Positions 1 to 5,760 of a stretch of 11,017 nucleotides of DNA are shown here, one piece after another. The stretch comes from Pseudomonadota bacterium (lineage in GTDB: Bacteria > Pseudomonadota > Alphaproteobacteria > Rhizobiales > Devosiaceae), in assembly GCA_023433985.1 (NCBI GenBank), contig JAEYTN010000060.1:1-11017 (forward strand), read 5' to 3'. A program made the position numbers and the translations under genes. Numbering within the stretch: position 1 is the first letter of the stretch; each line of letters opens with the position of its first letter. The notes under the pieces were generated by a model. The model was not told the origin of the DNA. It ran no database searches and saw nothing but the letters and a program-made list of their open reading frames with translations.

Positions 1-45
1 GTCCCCCTCCCCCGCTTCGCAGGGGAGGACCCTCGACCTCAGCGC
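1..45 (+). repeat. GC-rich structured repeat, copy A (cut by window edge)
   Basis: This is the right-hand part of the dispersed GC-rich element seen at 2871 and 7666. It has the same CCCCCTCCCCCGCTT block, then a GGGGAGGA block and a divergent tail with CAGCG. The left hairpin lies outside the window. It sits just beyond the stop codon of the dehydrogenase at 47-1531, so it may form part of that gene's 3' end. There is no T-run, so it is not a classical intrinsic terminator. Confidence 0.65.
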
Positions 46-46
46 T

Positions 47-1531
47 CTAGGAGATCCGGCGAATTGTCTCCGCCGCGCCCATCTCGAACAGCGATCTCAG
101 GTGGCCTGTCACGACATCGCGGAAGGGTTGGGACTGCGGGAGGTCTGGGCCGAAGACTTCGGTTACCGTCAGGAGGTTGGCGGCGAGGCGCTCGGGGTCC
201 CGGCCGGCGGCGTCGGAGAGTTCGCGGAGACGGGTGCTGAGGGGGTCCTTGACGTCGATGGGCTGGCCGGCTTCATCGAGGCCGGTGACGTAGCGCATCC
301 AGGCGGCGACGCCGAGGGCGAGGCGGGTGAAGGGCTGGCCGGCCTCCAGCCGGGCGCGGATGGTGCTGAGGAGGCGCTGGGGAAGTTTCTGGGTGCCGTC
401 CATGGCGATCTGCCAGGTGCGGTGCTTGAGCGCCGGGTTGGCGAAGCGGGCGAGGAGCTGGTCGCGGTACGCCTCGAGGTCGGGGCGCGGCATTGGGAGG
501 GTGGGGATTACCTCGTCGGTCATAAGCCCATGAATGAGCTTGCGGATTCCCGGATCGGCAACCGCTTCGCTGACATACTGATGGCCGGCGAGGTAGCCGA
601 GATAGGCCATGGTGGAGTGCGAGCCGTTCAGCATGCGGAGCTTCATCAGCTCGAAGGGCTCGACGTCCTCGACCAGCTGGGCGCCGACGCGTTCGAAGGG
701 CGGCCGCCCGGCGGGGAAGCTGTCCTCGATCACCCATTGGGTGAAGGGCTCGGTCACGATCGGCCAGGAATCTTCCAAGCCAATGATTTCGTTGACGATT
801 TCACGATCAACAGCGGTGGTGGCGGGGACGATGCGGTCGATCATCGTGGAGGGGAAGCTAACAGTGTTTACATATTCCGTGAATTTCTCGTCTCCCATCA
901 GTTCGGCATAGCGACGGACGATGCGACCGGCCGTCCTGCCGTTGCTGGGGAGATTGTCGCAGCTCATGACGGTGAAGGGGATAAGTCCGCGTTCGTGGCG
1001 CAGCCGGAGGGCCGCGGCGATGATGCCGGGGGCACTGACCGGGGCTTCGGGATGGGCGAGGTCGTGGACGATGTCGGGGTTGGATTCGTCGAGTTCGCCG
1101 GTGGCGGGGGCGTAGCAGTAGCCCTTTTCGGTGACGGTGAGGGAGACGATGCGGATCTGCGGCAAGGCCATGAGCTCGATGAGCTTCTGGCGATCGGCAT
1201 TGGCATCGATGACGTCGCGGATGGAGCCGATGATGCGGGCACGGGTGCCCTCGGCGTCGCGAATGGCGAGGGTGTAGAGGAAATCCTGCGGAGCGAGGGC
1301 ATCGCGGGTGTCGGGGCGGCGCAGCGAGGCGCCGACGATGGCCCAGTCGGGGTTTTCCACGAGCAGATCATCGACGTAGGCGGCCATGTGGGCGCGGTGG
1401 AAGGCGCCGATGCCGAGGTGGACGATACCGGGAATTGTGGCGGCGAAATCGTAGCCGGGAGTGGAAATCGCCTTGTTGCTGAACGCCGCCTGCACGGATT
1501 CTGAACGAAGGGCGGCGGCGTCGAGGCGCAT
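47..1531 (-). CDS. Mannitol dehydrogenase family protein (likely mannonate/fructuronate oxidoreductase)
   Basis: This is a 494-residue NAD(P)-dependent polyol/uronate dehydrogenase of the long-chain mannitol dehydrogenase family, expected in the cytosol. The N-terminal Rossmann-type domain carries the family motif GIVHLGIGAFHRAH (about 35-48). SCDNLPSNG (190-198) and FPSTMIDRIVP (226-236) follow. The C-terminal helical domain holds KLRMLNGSHS, giving K297, N302 and H305. Their spacing matches the catalytic Lys-Asn-His of Pseudomonas mannitol 2-dehydrogenase, and that enzyme has nearly the same length. The start is ATG 1531, with AGGGAG about 7 nt upstream; the reading frame continues to 1690 but that extension is low-complexity and Arg-rich. 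It is divergent from a 2-keto-3-deoxygluconate kinase, which favours fructuronate-to-mannonate reduction (UxuB role). Sequence alone cannot exclude mannitol, arabinitol or another polyol. The family is certain and the substrate is inferred. Confidence 0.93.
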   Translation of the reverse strand: MRLDAAALRSESVQAAFSNKAISTPGYDFAATIPGIVHLGIGAFHRAHMAAYVDDLLVENPDWAIVGASLRRPDTRDALAPQDFLYTLAIRDAEGTRARIIGSIRDVIDANADRQKLIELMALPQIRIVSLTVTEKGYCYAPATGELDESNPDIVHDLAHPEAPVSAPGIIAAALRLRHERGLIPFTVMSCDNLPSNGRTAGRIVRRYAELMGDEKFTEYVNTVSFPSTMIDRIVPATTAVDREIVNEIIGLEDSWPIVTEPFTQWVIEDSFPAGRPPFERVGAQLVEDVEPFELMKLRMLNGSHSTMAYLGYLAGHQYVSEAVADPGIRKLIHGLMTDEVIPTLPMPRPDLEAYRDQLLARFANPALKHRTWQIAMDGTQKLPQRLLSTIRARLEAGQPFTRLALGVAAWMRYVTGLDEAGQPIDVKDPLSTRLRELSDAAGRDPERLAANLLTVTEVFGPDLPQSQPFRDVVTGHLRSLFEMGAAETIRRIS

Positions 1532-1721
1532 GTGGTGTCTCCCTGAACGGTTACTCCGGCCCCTCCACGAGCCGGAACGGCCTCTCCCCCGCCCTCCCAT
1601 TGAAGGGAGAGTGGAGAGGGTGCGCGTTTTCTTAGTTGAGGCTAAGGGCGGACGCCATAGGACCTTACGCCGGGCGGCATGGTGGGGCATAAGTCGGCGG
1701 CTGTTATTCGGAGGCTAATTG
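1532..1721. promoter_or_regulatory. Divergent intergenic region of dehydrogenase and kdgK, with small dyad
   Basis: This 190-bp region must hold both promoters. A 16-bp perfect dyad, CTTAG-TTGAGG-CTAAG (1631-1646), lies near the middle in its least GC-rich part and is a possible operator. The SD for the minus gene is AGGGAG at 1539-1544. The SD for the plus gene is GGAGG at 1710-1714. No convincing -35/-10 pair was identified. The segment 1566-1620 is described separately as a degenerate repeat. Confidence 0.45.
1566..1620 (+). repeat. Degenerate GC-rich hairpin repeat, copy F
   Basis: It resembles the dispersed element: a CCCCTCCAC head, a CTCTCCCCCGCC block, then a foldback. The outer arms CCTCTCC and GGAGAGG and the inner arms CTCCC and GGGAG close around an ATTGAA loop. 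It is too diverged from copies B-D for certain membership. Unlike the better copies it lies at 5' ends, between divergent genes. Confidence 0.4.
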
Positions 1722-2645
1722 GTGACCAAGCGGTTCGTGAGCGTCGGCGAAGCGATGATCGAGATGTCGGGCGGGGAGGAAGGGCTCTACAAGCTCGGCT
1801 ATGCCGGCGACACCCTGAACACCGCCTGGTACATGCGCGCGCTGCTGCCCGAGGGCTGGAGCGTGGACTATGCGACGGCGCTGGGCGACGACATGTACTC
1901 GGACCAGATGCGCGCCTTCATCGACAAGGCGGGCATCGGCACCGGACACATCCAGACGATCGAGGGGCGGCGGCCGGGGCTCTACATGATCCACCAGGCC
2001 AAGGGCGACCGGCATTTCACCTATTGGCGCGGGCAATCGGCGGCGAAGCTGGTGGCCGAGGACCGCGAGGCGCTGGAAGCCGCGCTGGTGGGGGCCGAGA
2101 TCGTCTACTTCTCCGGCATCTCGATGGCGATCCTGGCGCCGCGGGCTCGCGGCAAGCTGATGCGGACGGTCGTAAAGGCGCGGGATGCGGGGGCGAAGGT
2201 GGTGTTCGACCCCAATGTGCGGCCGGCGCTGTGGACGAACGCCAAGGTAATGGCCTCGACGCTGACGGCGGCGGCGACGATTGCCGACATCGTGCTGCCC
2301 ACGCATGGCGACGAGGCGCCGGTGTTCGGCGATGCCTCGCCCGAGGCCACGGCGGAGCGCTACCTCGCCATCGGCGCGAGCGAGGTGGTGGTGAAGAACG
2401 GCGCCGAGGCGGCGCTGGTGGTGACGCGCGACGGCGTGCGCGAGAGCGTGCCGGCACCCCAAGCGGACAAGGTGGTGGACGCGACGGGGGCCGGGGATTC
2501 GTTCAACGGCGCGTATCTGAGCGCGCGGGAGCGCGGGGTGGCGCCGGTGGAAGCGGCGCGGCTGGCGCACAGGGTGGCCGGAGTGGTGATCGGCCACAAG
2601 GGCGCGCTGGTGGATCCGGGGCTGGTCAAGGGGATGGTGGGGTAG
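1722..2645 (+). CDS. kdgK: 2-keto-3-deoxygluconate kinase (PfkB family sugar kinase)
   Basis: This is a 307-residue ribokinase/PfkB-fold kinase predicted to phosphorylate 2-keto-3-deoxygluconate to KDPG, which feeds the lower Entner-Doudoroff pathway. The sugar-site motif GYAGDTLNTAWY is at about 26-37. YWRGQSAA (101-108) resembles the Tyr-Trp-Arg substrate-carboxylate motif of KDG kinases. FDPNVRPALW is at 162-171. The C-terminal PfkB signature DATGAGDSF is at 253-261, with catalytic base D259. The length is typical. GTG 1722 is preferred over TTG 1719 because GGAGG (1710-1714) sits 7 nt before GTG but only 4 nt before TTG. With the divergent mannonate-type dehydrogenase it would flank the dehydratase step of the hexuronate route, but no dehydratase gene is visible here. 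A kinase for a related keto-sugar is the main alternative. Confidence 0.9.
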   Translation: MTKRFVSVGEAMIEMSGGEEGLYKLGYAGDTLNTAWYMRALLPEGWSVDYATALGDDMYSDQMRAFIDKAGIGTGHIQTIEGRRPGLYMIHQAKGDRHFTYWRGQSAAKLVAEDREALEAALVGAEIVYFSGISMAILAPRARGKLMRTVVKARDAGAKVVFDPNVRPALWTNAKVMASTLTAAATIADIVLPTHGDEAPVFGDASPEATAERYLAIGASEVVVKNGAEAALVVTRDGVRESVPAPQADKVVDATGAGDSFNGAYLSARERGVAPVEAARLAHRVAGVVIGHKGALVDPGLVKGMVG

Positions 2646-2765
2646 GATCGGGCGGGGCGGTACTTGAAACCACCCTCATCCGGCTGCCGCCACCTCTGCA
2701 TCTACTCCTGTTGGGCGGGCGCCGATGGCCCGTGGATGACGCAGTGTTAGGCGGGGCGAGATGAA

Positions 2766-2783
2766 CCGGCGCCGAGACGCCGG
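2766..2783. other. Hairpin CCGGCG-N6-CGCCGG
   Basis: A perfect 6-bp GC stem with a 6-nt loop lies about 120 bp beyond the kdgK stop. No T-run follows on either strand, so intrinsic termination is unproven. It could act as a 3' stabilising hairpin. Confidence 0.35.
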
Positions 2784-2870
2784 ATCATCGTATGTTCATA
2801 AGTCGTATTGTGCTTTGCCGAGAGACGTTTGGTGGCCCCTTGTGGGCGACGATAGGTGGCGCGCGCTGAC

Positions 2871-2949
2871 GCCCCCTCCACCACGCTTCGCGTGGTCCCC
2901 CTCCCCCGCTGAAGCGGTGGAGGATCACTCGCAGCGTTGTGCTGGGGCC
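2871..2949 (+). repeat. GC-rich structured repeat, copy B
   Basis: The core (2871-2928) matches copies C and D in size and layout: GCCCCCTCC head, hairpin 1 (ACCACGC-TTC-GCGTGGT), CCCCCTCCCC block, hairpin 2 (CCGCT-GA-AGCGG) and GGAGGATCAC. The tail GCAGCGTTGTGC...GGGGCC also matches copy C. Both hairpin stems differ in sequence from copies C and D, yet pairing is kept through paired changes. CCTCCACC and GGTGGAGG can form a long-range stem enclosing both hairpins. It lies between kdgK and the next small gene. Confidence 0.85.
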
Positions 2950-3036
2950 GGCTTGGGGCGGCGGCCTTTGGCAGCGGCCTGGGGATGATGCCAAATGTGA
3001 ATGTCTGTCCGGGGCCGACGCGCCTAGCCTTGGGGC

Positions 3037-3249
3037 ATGGGAGATTCGGTGGTGCAGCGTGTGTTCGGGCCCGACCAGAGGGACGGGAAATGGTACTTCT
3101 ATGCCTATGTGGATGGGCAGCAGGTGGAGTGGGGGCCGTATGTGACCGAAGCGTTCGCGCTGGGGGCGCGGGACGCAATCGAGCGGCGCTTGACGGGCGG
3201 ACCGGCGGCGCGGCCGCGGGCCCCGAAGGCCGACGAGCCGGCTAGCTGA
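3037..3249 (+). CDS. Small hypothetical protein, 70 aa
   Basis: No family was recognised. The protein looks genuine in its middle: KWYFYAYVDGQQVEWGPY is aromatic-rich and strand-like, followed by an amphipathic helix (EAFALGARDAIERRL) and a Pro/Ala/Arg tail. It could be a small beta-beta-alpha domain. ATG 3037 has no clear SD. GTG 3052 (65 aa) has GGGAG at 3039-3043 with 8-nt spacing and is a realistic alternative start. Its last 8 bases overlap the 3' end of the convergent exonuclease III gene, including the stop codon region. The opposite strand is open through this region but gives low-complexity Pro/Arg sequence, so the plus strand is preferred. Confidence 0.55.
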   Translation: MGDSVVQRVFGPDQRDGKWYFYAYVDGQQVEWGPYVTEAFALGARDAIERRLTGGPAARPRAPKADEPAS

Positions 3250-4012
3250 GGTCGATCCAGACCGGGGCGTGGTCGGAGGTCTTCTCGAGCGCGCGAACCC
3301 AGGTGTCGACTTCGGCGTGGCGGAGGCGCGAGGCGAGTTCGGGGCTGAGCAGCAGGTGGTCCATGCGGAGCCCGAAATTGCGGCCGAAGGCGTTCCGGAA
3401 GTAATCCCAGTAGGTGTAGACCACCTCGTCCGGGTGGAGGGTGCGGAGCGCATCGGTCCAGCCCTCGGCGAGCAGCCGGGAATAGGCCGCGCGGGTTTCG
3501 GGGAAGAAGACGGCATCGTTGACCCAGCGCTCGGGACGATCGGCGTCGAACGGGGTCGGGACGGCGTTGTAGTCGCCGCAGAGGACCGCCGGGCGGGATT
3601 CGGCGAGCAGCGCGCGGGCATAATCCTCGAGCCGCGCGAACCAGTTCAGCTTGTAGTCGAAGCGCGGGCCGGGGGCGGGGTTGCCGTTGGGCAGATAGAG
3701 GCAGCCGACGACGATGCCATCGATCTCGGCTTCGAGGTAGCGGCTGTGGGTGTCGTCGGGGTCGCCGGGCAGGCCGCGACGGCGCTCGGCGATCGGCTGC
3801 TTCGCGAGGATGGCGACGCCGTTGTAGGATTTCTGGCCGTGCCAGAGGGCGTGGTAGCCGGCGGCCTCGACCGCGGCCGCCGGGAATTTCTCGTTGGAGG
3901 TCTTCAGTTCCTGAAGGCAGGCGATATCCGGCGCGGTGCGCTCGAGCCAGCGCAACAGCACGGGCAGGCGGCCGTTGACGCCGTTGACGTTGTAGGTGGC
4001 GATGCGGGTCAT
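3242..4012 (-). CDS. xthA: Exodeoxyribonuclease III (AP endonuclease)
   Basis: This is a 256-residue Mg-dependent endonuclease/exonuclease/phosphatase-fold enzyme that cleaves 5' of abasic sites and degrades 3' ends in base excision repair. Every family motif is visible: NVNGVNGRLP (8-17), LQELKT with metal ligand E35, WHGQKSYNGVAIL (57-69), YLPNGNP with catalytic-type Y106, GDYNAVPT with D147 and N149, NFGLRMDHLL with D218, and the C-terminal SDHAPVW with D247-H248. The length is normal for XthA. ATG 4012 is chosen because the protein homologous to the family begins there; the upstream frame (to 4084) is unrelated sequence, and no strong SD is seen. Its stop overlaps the convergent small gene at 3037-3249. 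It appears to be a single-gene unit. Confidence 0.96.
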   Translation of the reverse strand: MTRIATYNVNGVNGRLPVLLRWLERTAPDIACLQELKTSNEKFPAAAVEAAGYHALWHGQKSYNGVAILAKQPIAERRRGLPGDPDDTHSRYLEAEIDGIVVGCLYLPNGNPAPGPRFDYKLNWFARLEDYARALLAESRPAVLCGDYNAVPTPFDADRPERWVNDAVFFPETRAAYSRLLAEGWTDALRTLHPDEVVYTYWDYFRNAFGRNFGLRMDHLLLSPELASRLRHAEVDTWVRALEKTSDHAPVWIDLS

Positions 4013-4116
4013 GCCGGCGGTAACGGCGGACGCGGGCGGGAGGTTGCCGCGAGGGCAGCGCCACCGAACCAGCCTCTCCACCACGGGGACAGCATCTGCG
4101 GCCAGTCAGCCCTGGC

Positions 4117-4148
4117 GAAAAAAGTAAAGGGGCCCGGAGGCCCCTTTA
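4117..4148 (-). terminator. Rho-independent terminator of the outer-membrane protein gene
   Basis: Read on the minus strand, AAAGGGGCC-TCCG-GGCCCCTTT forms a perfect 9-bp stem with a 4-nt loop, followed by a run of six T (4118-4123). It starts about 30 nt after the stop codon at 4180. It is the only textbook intrinsic terminator in the window. Confidence 0.93.
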
Positions 4149-4179
4149 TTCAGCGTCAGGTCTGTCCGTGGTCGACGGA

Positions 4180-4800
4180 TCAGAAGCCCCAGTTGAGGCC
4201 GAGCGTCACGGCGTGCGTGGTGGCACCGGCTTCGAAGCCCGGAGCGTATTCTTCCGGAGCGTAGTCGGTGTAGCGGTACTGCAGGTCGAGCGACACGTTC
4301 TCGGCCACGGCGAACTCGACACCGGCACCGGCGGTCCAGCCGATGTGGACGTTATCTTCGGTCGGGGCACCCTCGAAGTGGCCGCTGCCGAACGCCAGAC
4401 CGGCGGTCAGGTAGGGCAGGAAGGCGCCGCCGTCGAAGCCGATGCGGCCGCGGAGCGAGCCGACCCAGTCGGTGTTGAAGGCAGCGTCGTTGTCGAGGTC
4501 GGTCCAGGCGATGTCGCCCACCACGCCGGCCACGATGCCGTCGGTGAGGGTGAAGTTGACGCCGGCGGCGACGCCGAGCAGCCAGCCGTCGATATCTTCG
4601 ACGGGGCCGACGCCGTCATCGGTCAGCTGACCGGCAGCGTAGCCGGCGAACACGCCGACGAACGGGCCGTCCCAGGAGCCCGAAGCGGAGACCACGCCCG
4701 GCACGACGGCCGGCTCATCGATGATGAGGTCGGCGGCGAAGGCCGACGAGGTGAAGCCGAGGGCGACGGCGGTCAAAAGGGCGAAAGCAATGCGATTCAT
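4180..4800 (-). CDS. Outer-membrane beta-barrel protein (Omp25/opacity type)
   Basis: This 206-residue precursor has a clear Sec signal peptide (residues 1-22, cleavage after AFA) and a mature part of about 184 residues. The mature part alternates Gly/aromatic strands typical of 8-stranded barrels: WDGPFVGVFAGYAAG near the start, then WVGSLRGRIGF, FLPYLTAGLAFG and LDLQYRYTDY. It ends in NWGF; a C-terminal Phe is the usual outer-membrane assembly signal. This fits the Omp_b-brl/Omp25-31 group of alphaproteobacteria, which are abundant structural surface proteins. GGAGG at 4807-4811 lies 6 nt before ATG 4800, a strong translation start, and a strong terminator follows at 4117-4148, so it is a well-defined monocistron likely to be highly expressed. 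Its specific role (adhesion, envelope stability or small-solute pore) cannot be read from the sequence. Confidence 0.92.
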   Translation of the reverse strand: MNRIAFALLTAVALGFTSSAFAADLIIDEPAVVPGVVSASGSWDGPFVGVFAGYAAGQLTDDGVGPVEDIDGWLLGVAAGVNFTLTDGIVAGVVGDIAWTDLDNDAAFNTDWVGSLRGRIGFDGGAFLPYLTAGLAFGSGHFEGAPTEDNVHIGWTAGAGVEFAVAENVSLDLQYRYTDYAPEEYAPGFEAGATTHAVTLGLNWGF

Positions 4801-4982
4801 GAAGAGCCTCCAATAGCTTGAAGGCCTGCCTAGCAGCCGCAGCTTAATCGTCTACCCTCCGGTCGATTTTTCGTCGCATTCCGGACACTTCAGGGCCGCA
4901 GTGTGGCAAAGCTGCAACGCCGTGAATAACATAGGTTAGCCAATTGTTTACCAGTGACCGGAGGGGGCGCGCCGGAGAGACG

Positions 4983-5056
4983 GCGCTGCCCCCTCCGCCG
5001 CCCCCGGGGCATCCGCCCCCCACGTCAGAGGGACGAATTTCGCAGGAAGGGAGGAT
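4983..5056 (+). repeat. Degenerate GC-rich repeat, copy G
   Basis: It begins with GCGCTGCCCCCTCCGCC, which matches the head of copies B and E2 (GCGCGCTG then CCCCCTCC). A CCCCCGGGGC foldback and a CGCAGG...GGGAGGAT block like the element's right end follow. The middle is strongly diverged, so membership is probable rather than certain. Confidence 0.4.
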
Positions 5057-5137
5057 CGAGGGAGGGCGTTTGGGAATGCCGAAGAGGGGCGATGCCCTCC
5101 CTCGCCCGGGCCGGTCTGTGGACGCAGGGCCGGCCCG
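5057..5137 (-). other. Two strong hairpins downstream of the small LuxR-type gene
   Basis: Hairpin 1 has perfect 11-bp arms CGAGGGAGGGC (5057-5067) and GCCCTCCCTCG (5094-5104) with a 26-nt loop. Hairpin 2 has perfect 8-bp arms CGGGCCGG (5107-5114) and CCGGCCCG (5130-5137) with a 15-nt loop. Both lie 14-95 nt beyond the minus-strand stop at 5152. No T-run follows, so they may stabilise or help end that transcript without being a standard intrinsic terminator. Confidence 0.5.
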
Positions 5138-5151
5138 ATGGGAATTGCCGA

Positions 5152-5505
5152 TCAGTCGGCGAAGATGAGGTCGGATTCCTCGTCGGCGAGGCCGTCGGAG
5201 AAATCATCGAGGTAGACGGTTTCGGACCAGTCCGACTCGAGCCGTTCGAGGGTCGAGATGATGTGGTCGAGATGGGCGAGGTTGCGCGCGCCGAGCTTTG
5301 CCATCAGGCGCTCGCGCTGGGCGAGCACGGAGCGGCCGGAGATGCCGAGGGTTTCGGCGATCTCGACAAGGCCAAGGCCCCGGCCGAGCATGCGGGCAAC
5401 GTCGTACTCGCGGGCGGTAAGCTGGTAGGGATTGGACGAAGGAGCGGAGGGAGCGGGCGCCCAAAGGTTTCCGCGATCAGAGGCCGGCACTGACTTTCCC
5501 TCCAT
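5152..5505 (-). CDS. Stand-alone LuxR-type HTH regulator
   Basis: This 117-residue protein is little more than a LuxR/GerE-type DNA-binding domain. The domain spans about 28-84: YQLTAREYDVARML, then GLVEIAETLGISGRSV as the scaffold and recognition helices, then RLMAKLGARN. There is no receiver or ligand-binding domain before it, only about 25 Pro/Ser-rich residues. After it comes an acidic tail (about 88-117) with many Asp and Glu. Such single-domain members (compare GerE) usually bind DNA constitutively or are controlled by abundance or partners. ATG 5505 is preferred; TTG 5517 is in frame, but the only purine stretch (AGAAG) is too close to it. It is divergent from a two-domain LuxR gene across a dyad-bearing region, which suggests cross- or auto-regulation. 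The target is unknown. Confidence 0.82.
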   Translation of the reverse strand: MEGKSVPASDRGNLWAPAPSAPSSNPYQLTAREYDVARMLGRGLGLVEIAETLGISGRSVLAQRERLMAKLGARNLAHLDHIISTLERLESDWSETVYLDDFSDGLADEESDLIFAD

Positions 5506-5589
5506 TGTCGTCAGCAAACTTCTGTTTGCAGGCGGACGAGTATCACCTCGCGGGTACTGGGAAAATTGAGAGTAATCGCGCTGCGAAAA

Positions 5590-5632
5590 CTCCCGCTGGA
5601 AGTTCTATCAGCGGCAAATCTGACAGCGGGAG
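5590..5632. promoter_or_regulatory. Inverted CTCCCGCTG/CAGCGGGAG half-sites with a third copy
   Basis: CTCCCGCTG (5590-5598) and CAGCGGGAG (5624-5632) are perfect 9-bp inverted arms 25 nt apart. A further CAGCGG lies between them at 5609-5614. A second inverted pair, AGTTC (5601-5605) and GAACT (5632-5636), is offset from it. The arrangement could be a multi-site operator or a folded leader of the minus-strand regulator. Confidence 0.45.
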
Positions 5633-5650
5633 AACTCGCGTCGTCAGTTG

Positions 5651-5676
5651 TCTCATTGTGAATTTTTACAATGAGA
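5651..5676. promoter_or_regulatory. Perfect 26-bp dyad (9-bp arms, 8-nt centre), candidate operator
   Basis: TCTCATTGT (5651-5659) and ACAATGAGA (5668-5676) are exact inverted copies around an AT-only 7-nt stretch preceded by G. The site lies midway between two divergent HTH regulator genes. Nine perfectly matched arm positions in a GC-rich genome are unlikely by chance. It does not match the usual lux box consensus. It covers an in-frame ATG at 5671, which argues for the later start of the plus gene. Confidence 0.6.
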
Positions 5677-5760
5677 ATAGTCACGATGCGGGGTGACAAA
5701 TCGCCAGAGGGTGCTAGCTTTGGCGCATTGGGTCGGGCCGCTCGGTGGGTGGCAAAAGGT

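Larger units (their letters stand above)
2646..3036. other. Non-coding gap after kdgK
   Basis: This 391-bp stretch has no convincing gene. It contains a C/T-rich segment near 2668-2712 that looks like a worn intergenic repeat, a 6-bp-arm hairpin CCGGCG/CGCCGG (2766-2783) with no T-run, a short AT-richer patch (about 2785-2825) and repeat copy B. A 75-codon reading frame starting at 2761 translates the repeat as Pro/Ser-rich sequence and was not accepted. Confidence 0.6.
4812..5151. other. Intergenic region: upstream of omp gene and 3' flank of small regulator
   Basis: This 340-bp stretch has no accepted gene. The part nearest the omp gene (4812-4950) is less GC-rich and should hold its promoter on the minus strand, but no clear -35/-10 pair was assigned. 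From 4981 on it is very GC-rich, with a degenerate repeat (copy G) and two strong hairpins just beyond the stop codon of the small LuxR-type gene. Confidence 0.5.
5506..5760. promoter_or_regulatory. Divergent control region between two LuxR-type genes
   Basis: This 255-bp region is clearly more AT-rich than its flanks. It holds two separate inverted-repeat sets (5590-5632 and 5651-5676). A weak plus-strand promoter can be proposed: GTGACA (5693-5698), 16-bp spacer, TAGCTT (5715-5720). With a transcript start near 5727, the 5651-5676 dyad would be centred near -64, a usual activator position. The promoter is inference. Confidence 0.5.

Noticed and set aside
101..1504. Long plus-strand open frame over the mannitol dehydrogenase gene
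   Set aside because: Its translation is Gly/Ala/Val/Asp-rich low complexity with no family motif. It mirrors the real minus-strand gene in GC-rich DNA.
1679..2764. Plus-strand frame overlapping kdgK
   Set aside because: It is the out-of-frame translation of kdgK, Gly/Arg-rich without motifs.
2761..2988. 75-codon plus-strand ORF
   Set aside because: Its central part is just the translated repeat copy B (Pro/Ser-rich). Similar peptides arise from copies C and D at 7619-7825.
4013..4084. N-terminal extension of exonuclease III
   Set aside because: The added residues do not resemble the family, whose sequence begins with the first beta strand at ATG 4012.
4934..4952. Imperfect palindrome around CAATTG upstream of the omp gene
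   Set aside because: The arms GGTTAGC/TTTACC match only partly. It is too weak to call an operator, though the AT-rich location is promoter-like.
5671..5760. N-terminal extension of the two-domain LuxR gene
   Set aside because: It has no SD, low third-position GC, an atypical sequence for the family, and overlaps the 26-bp dyad.
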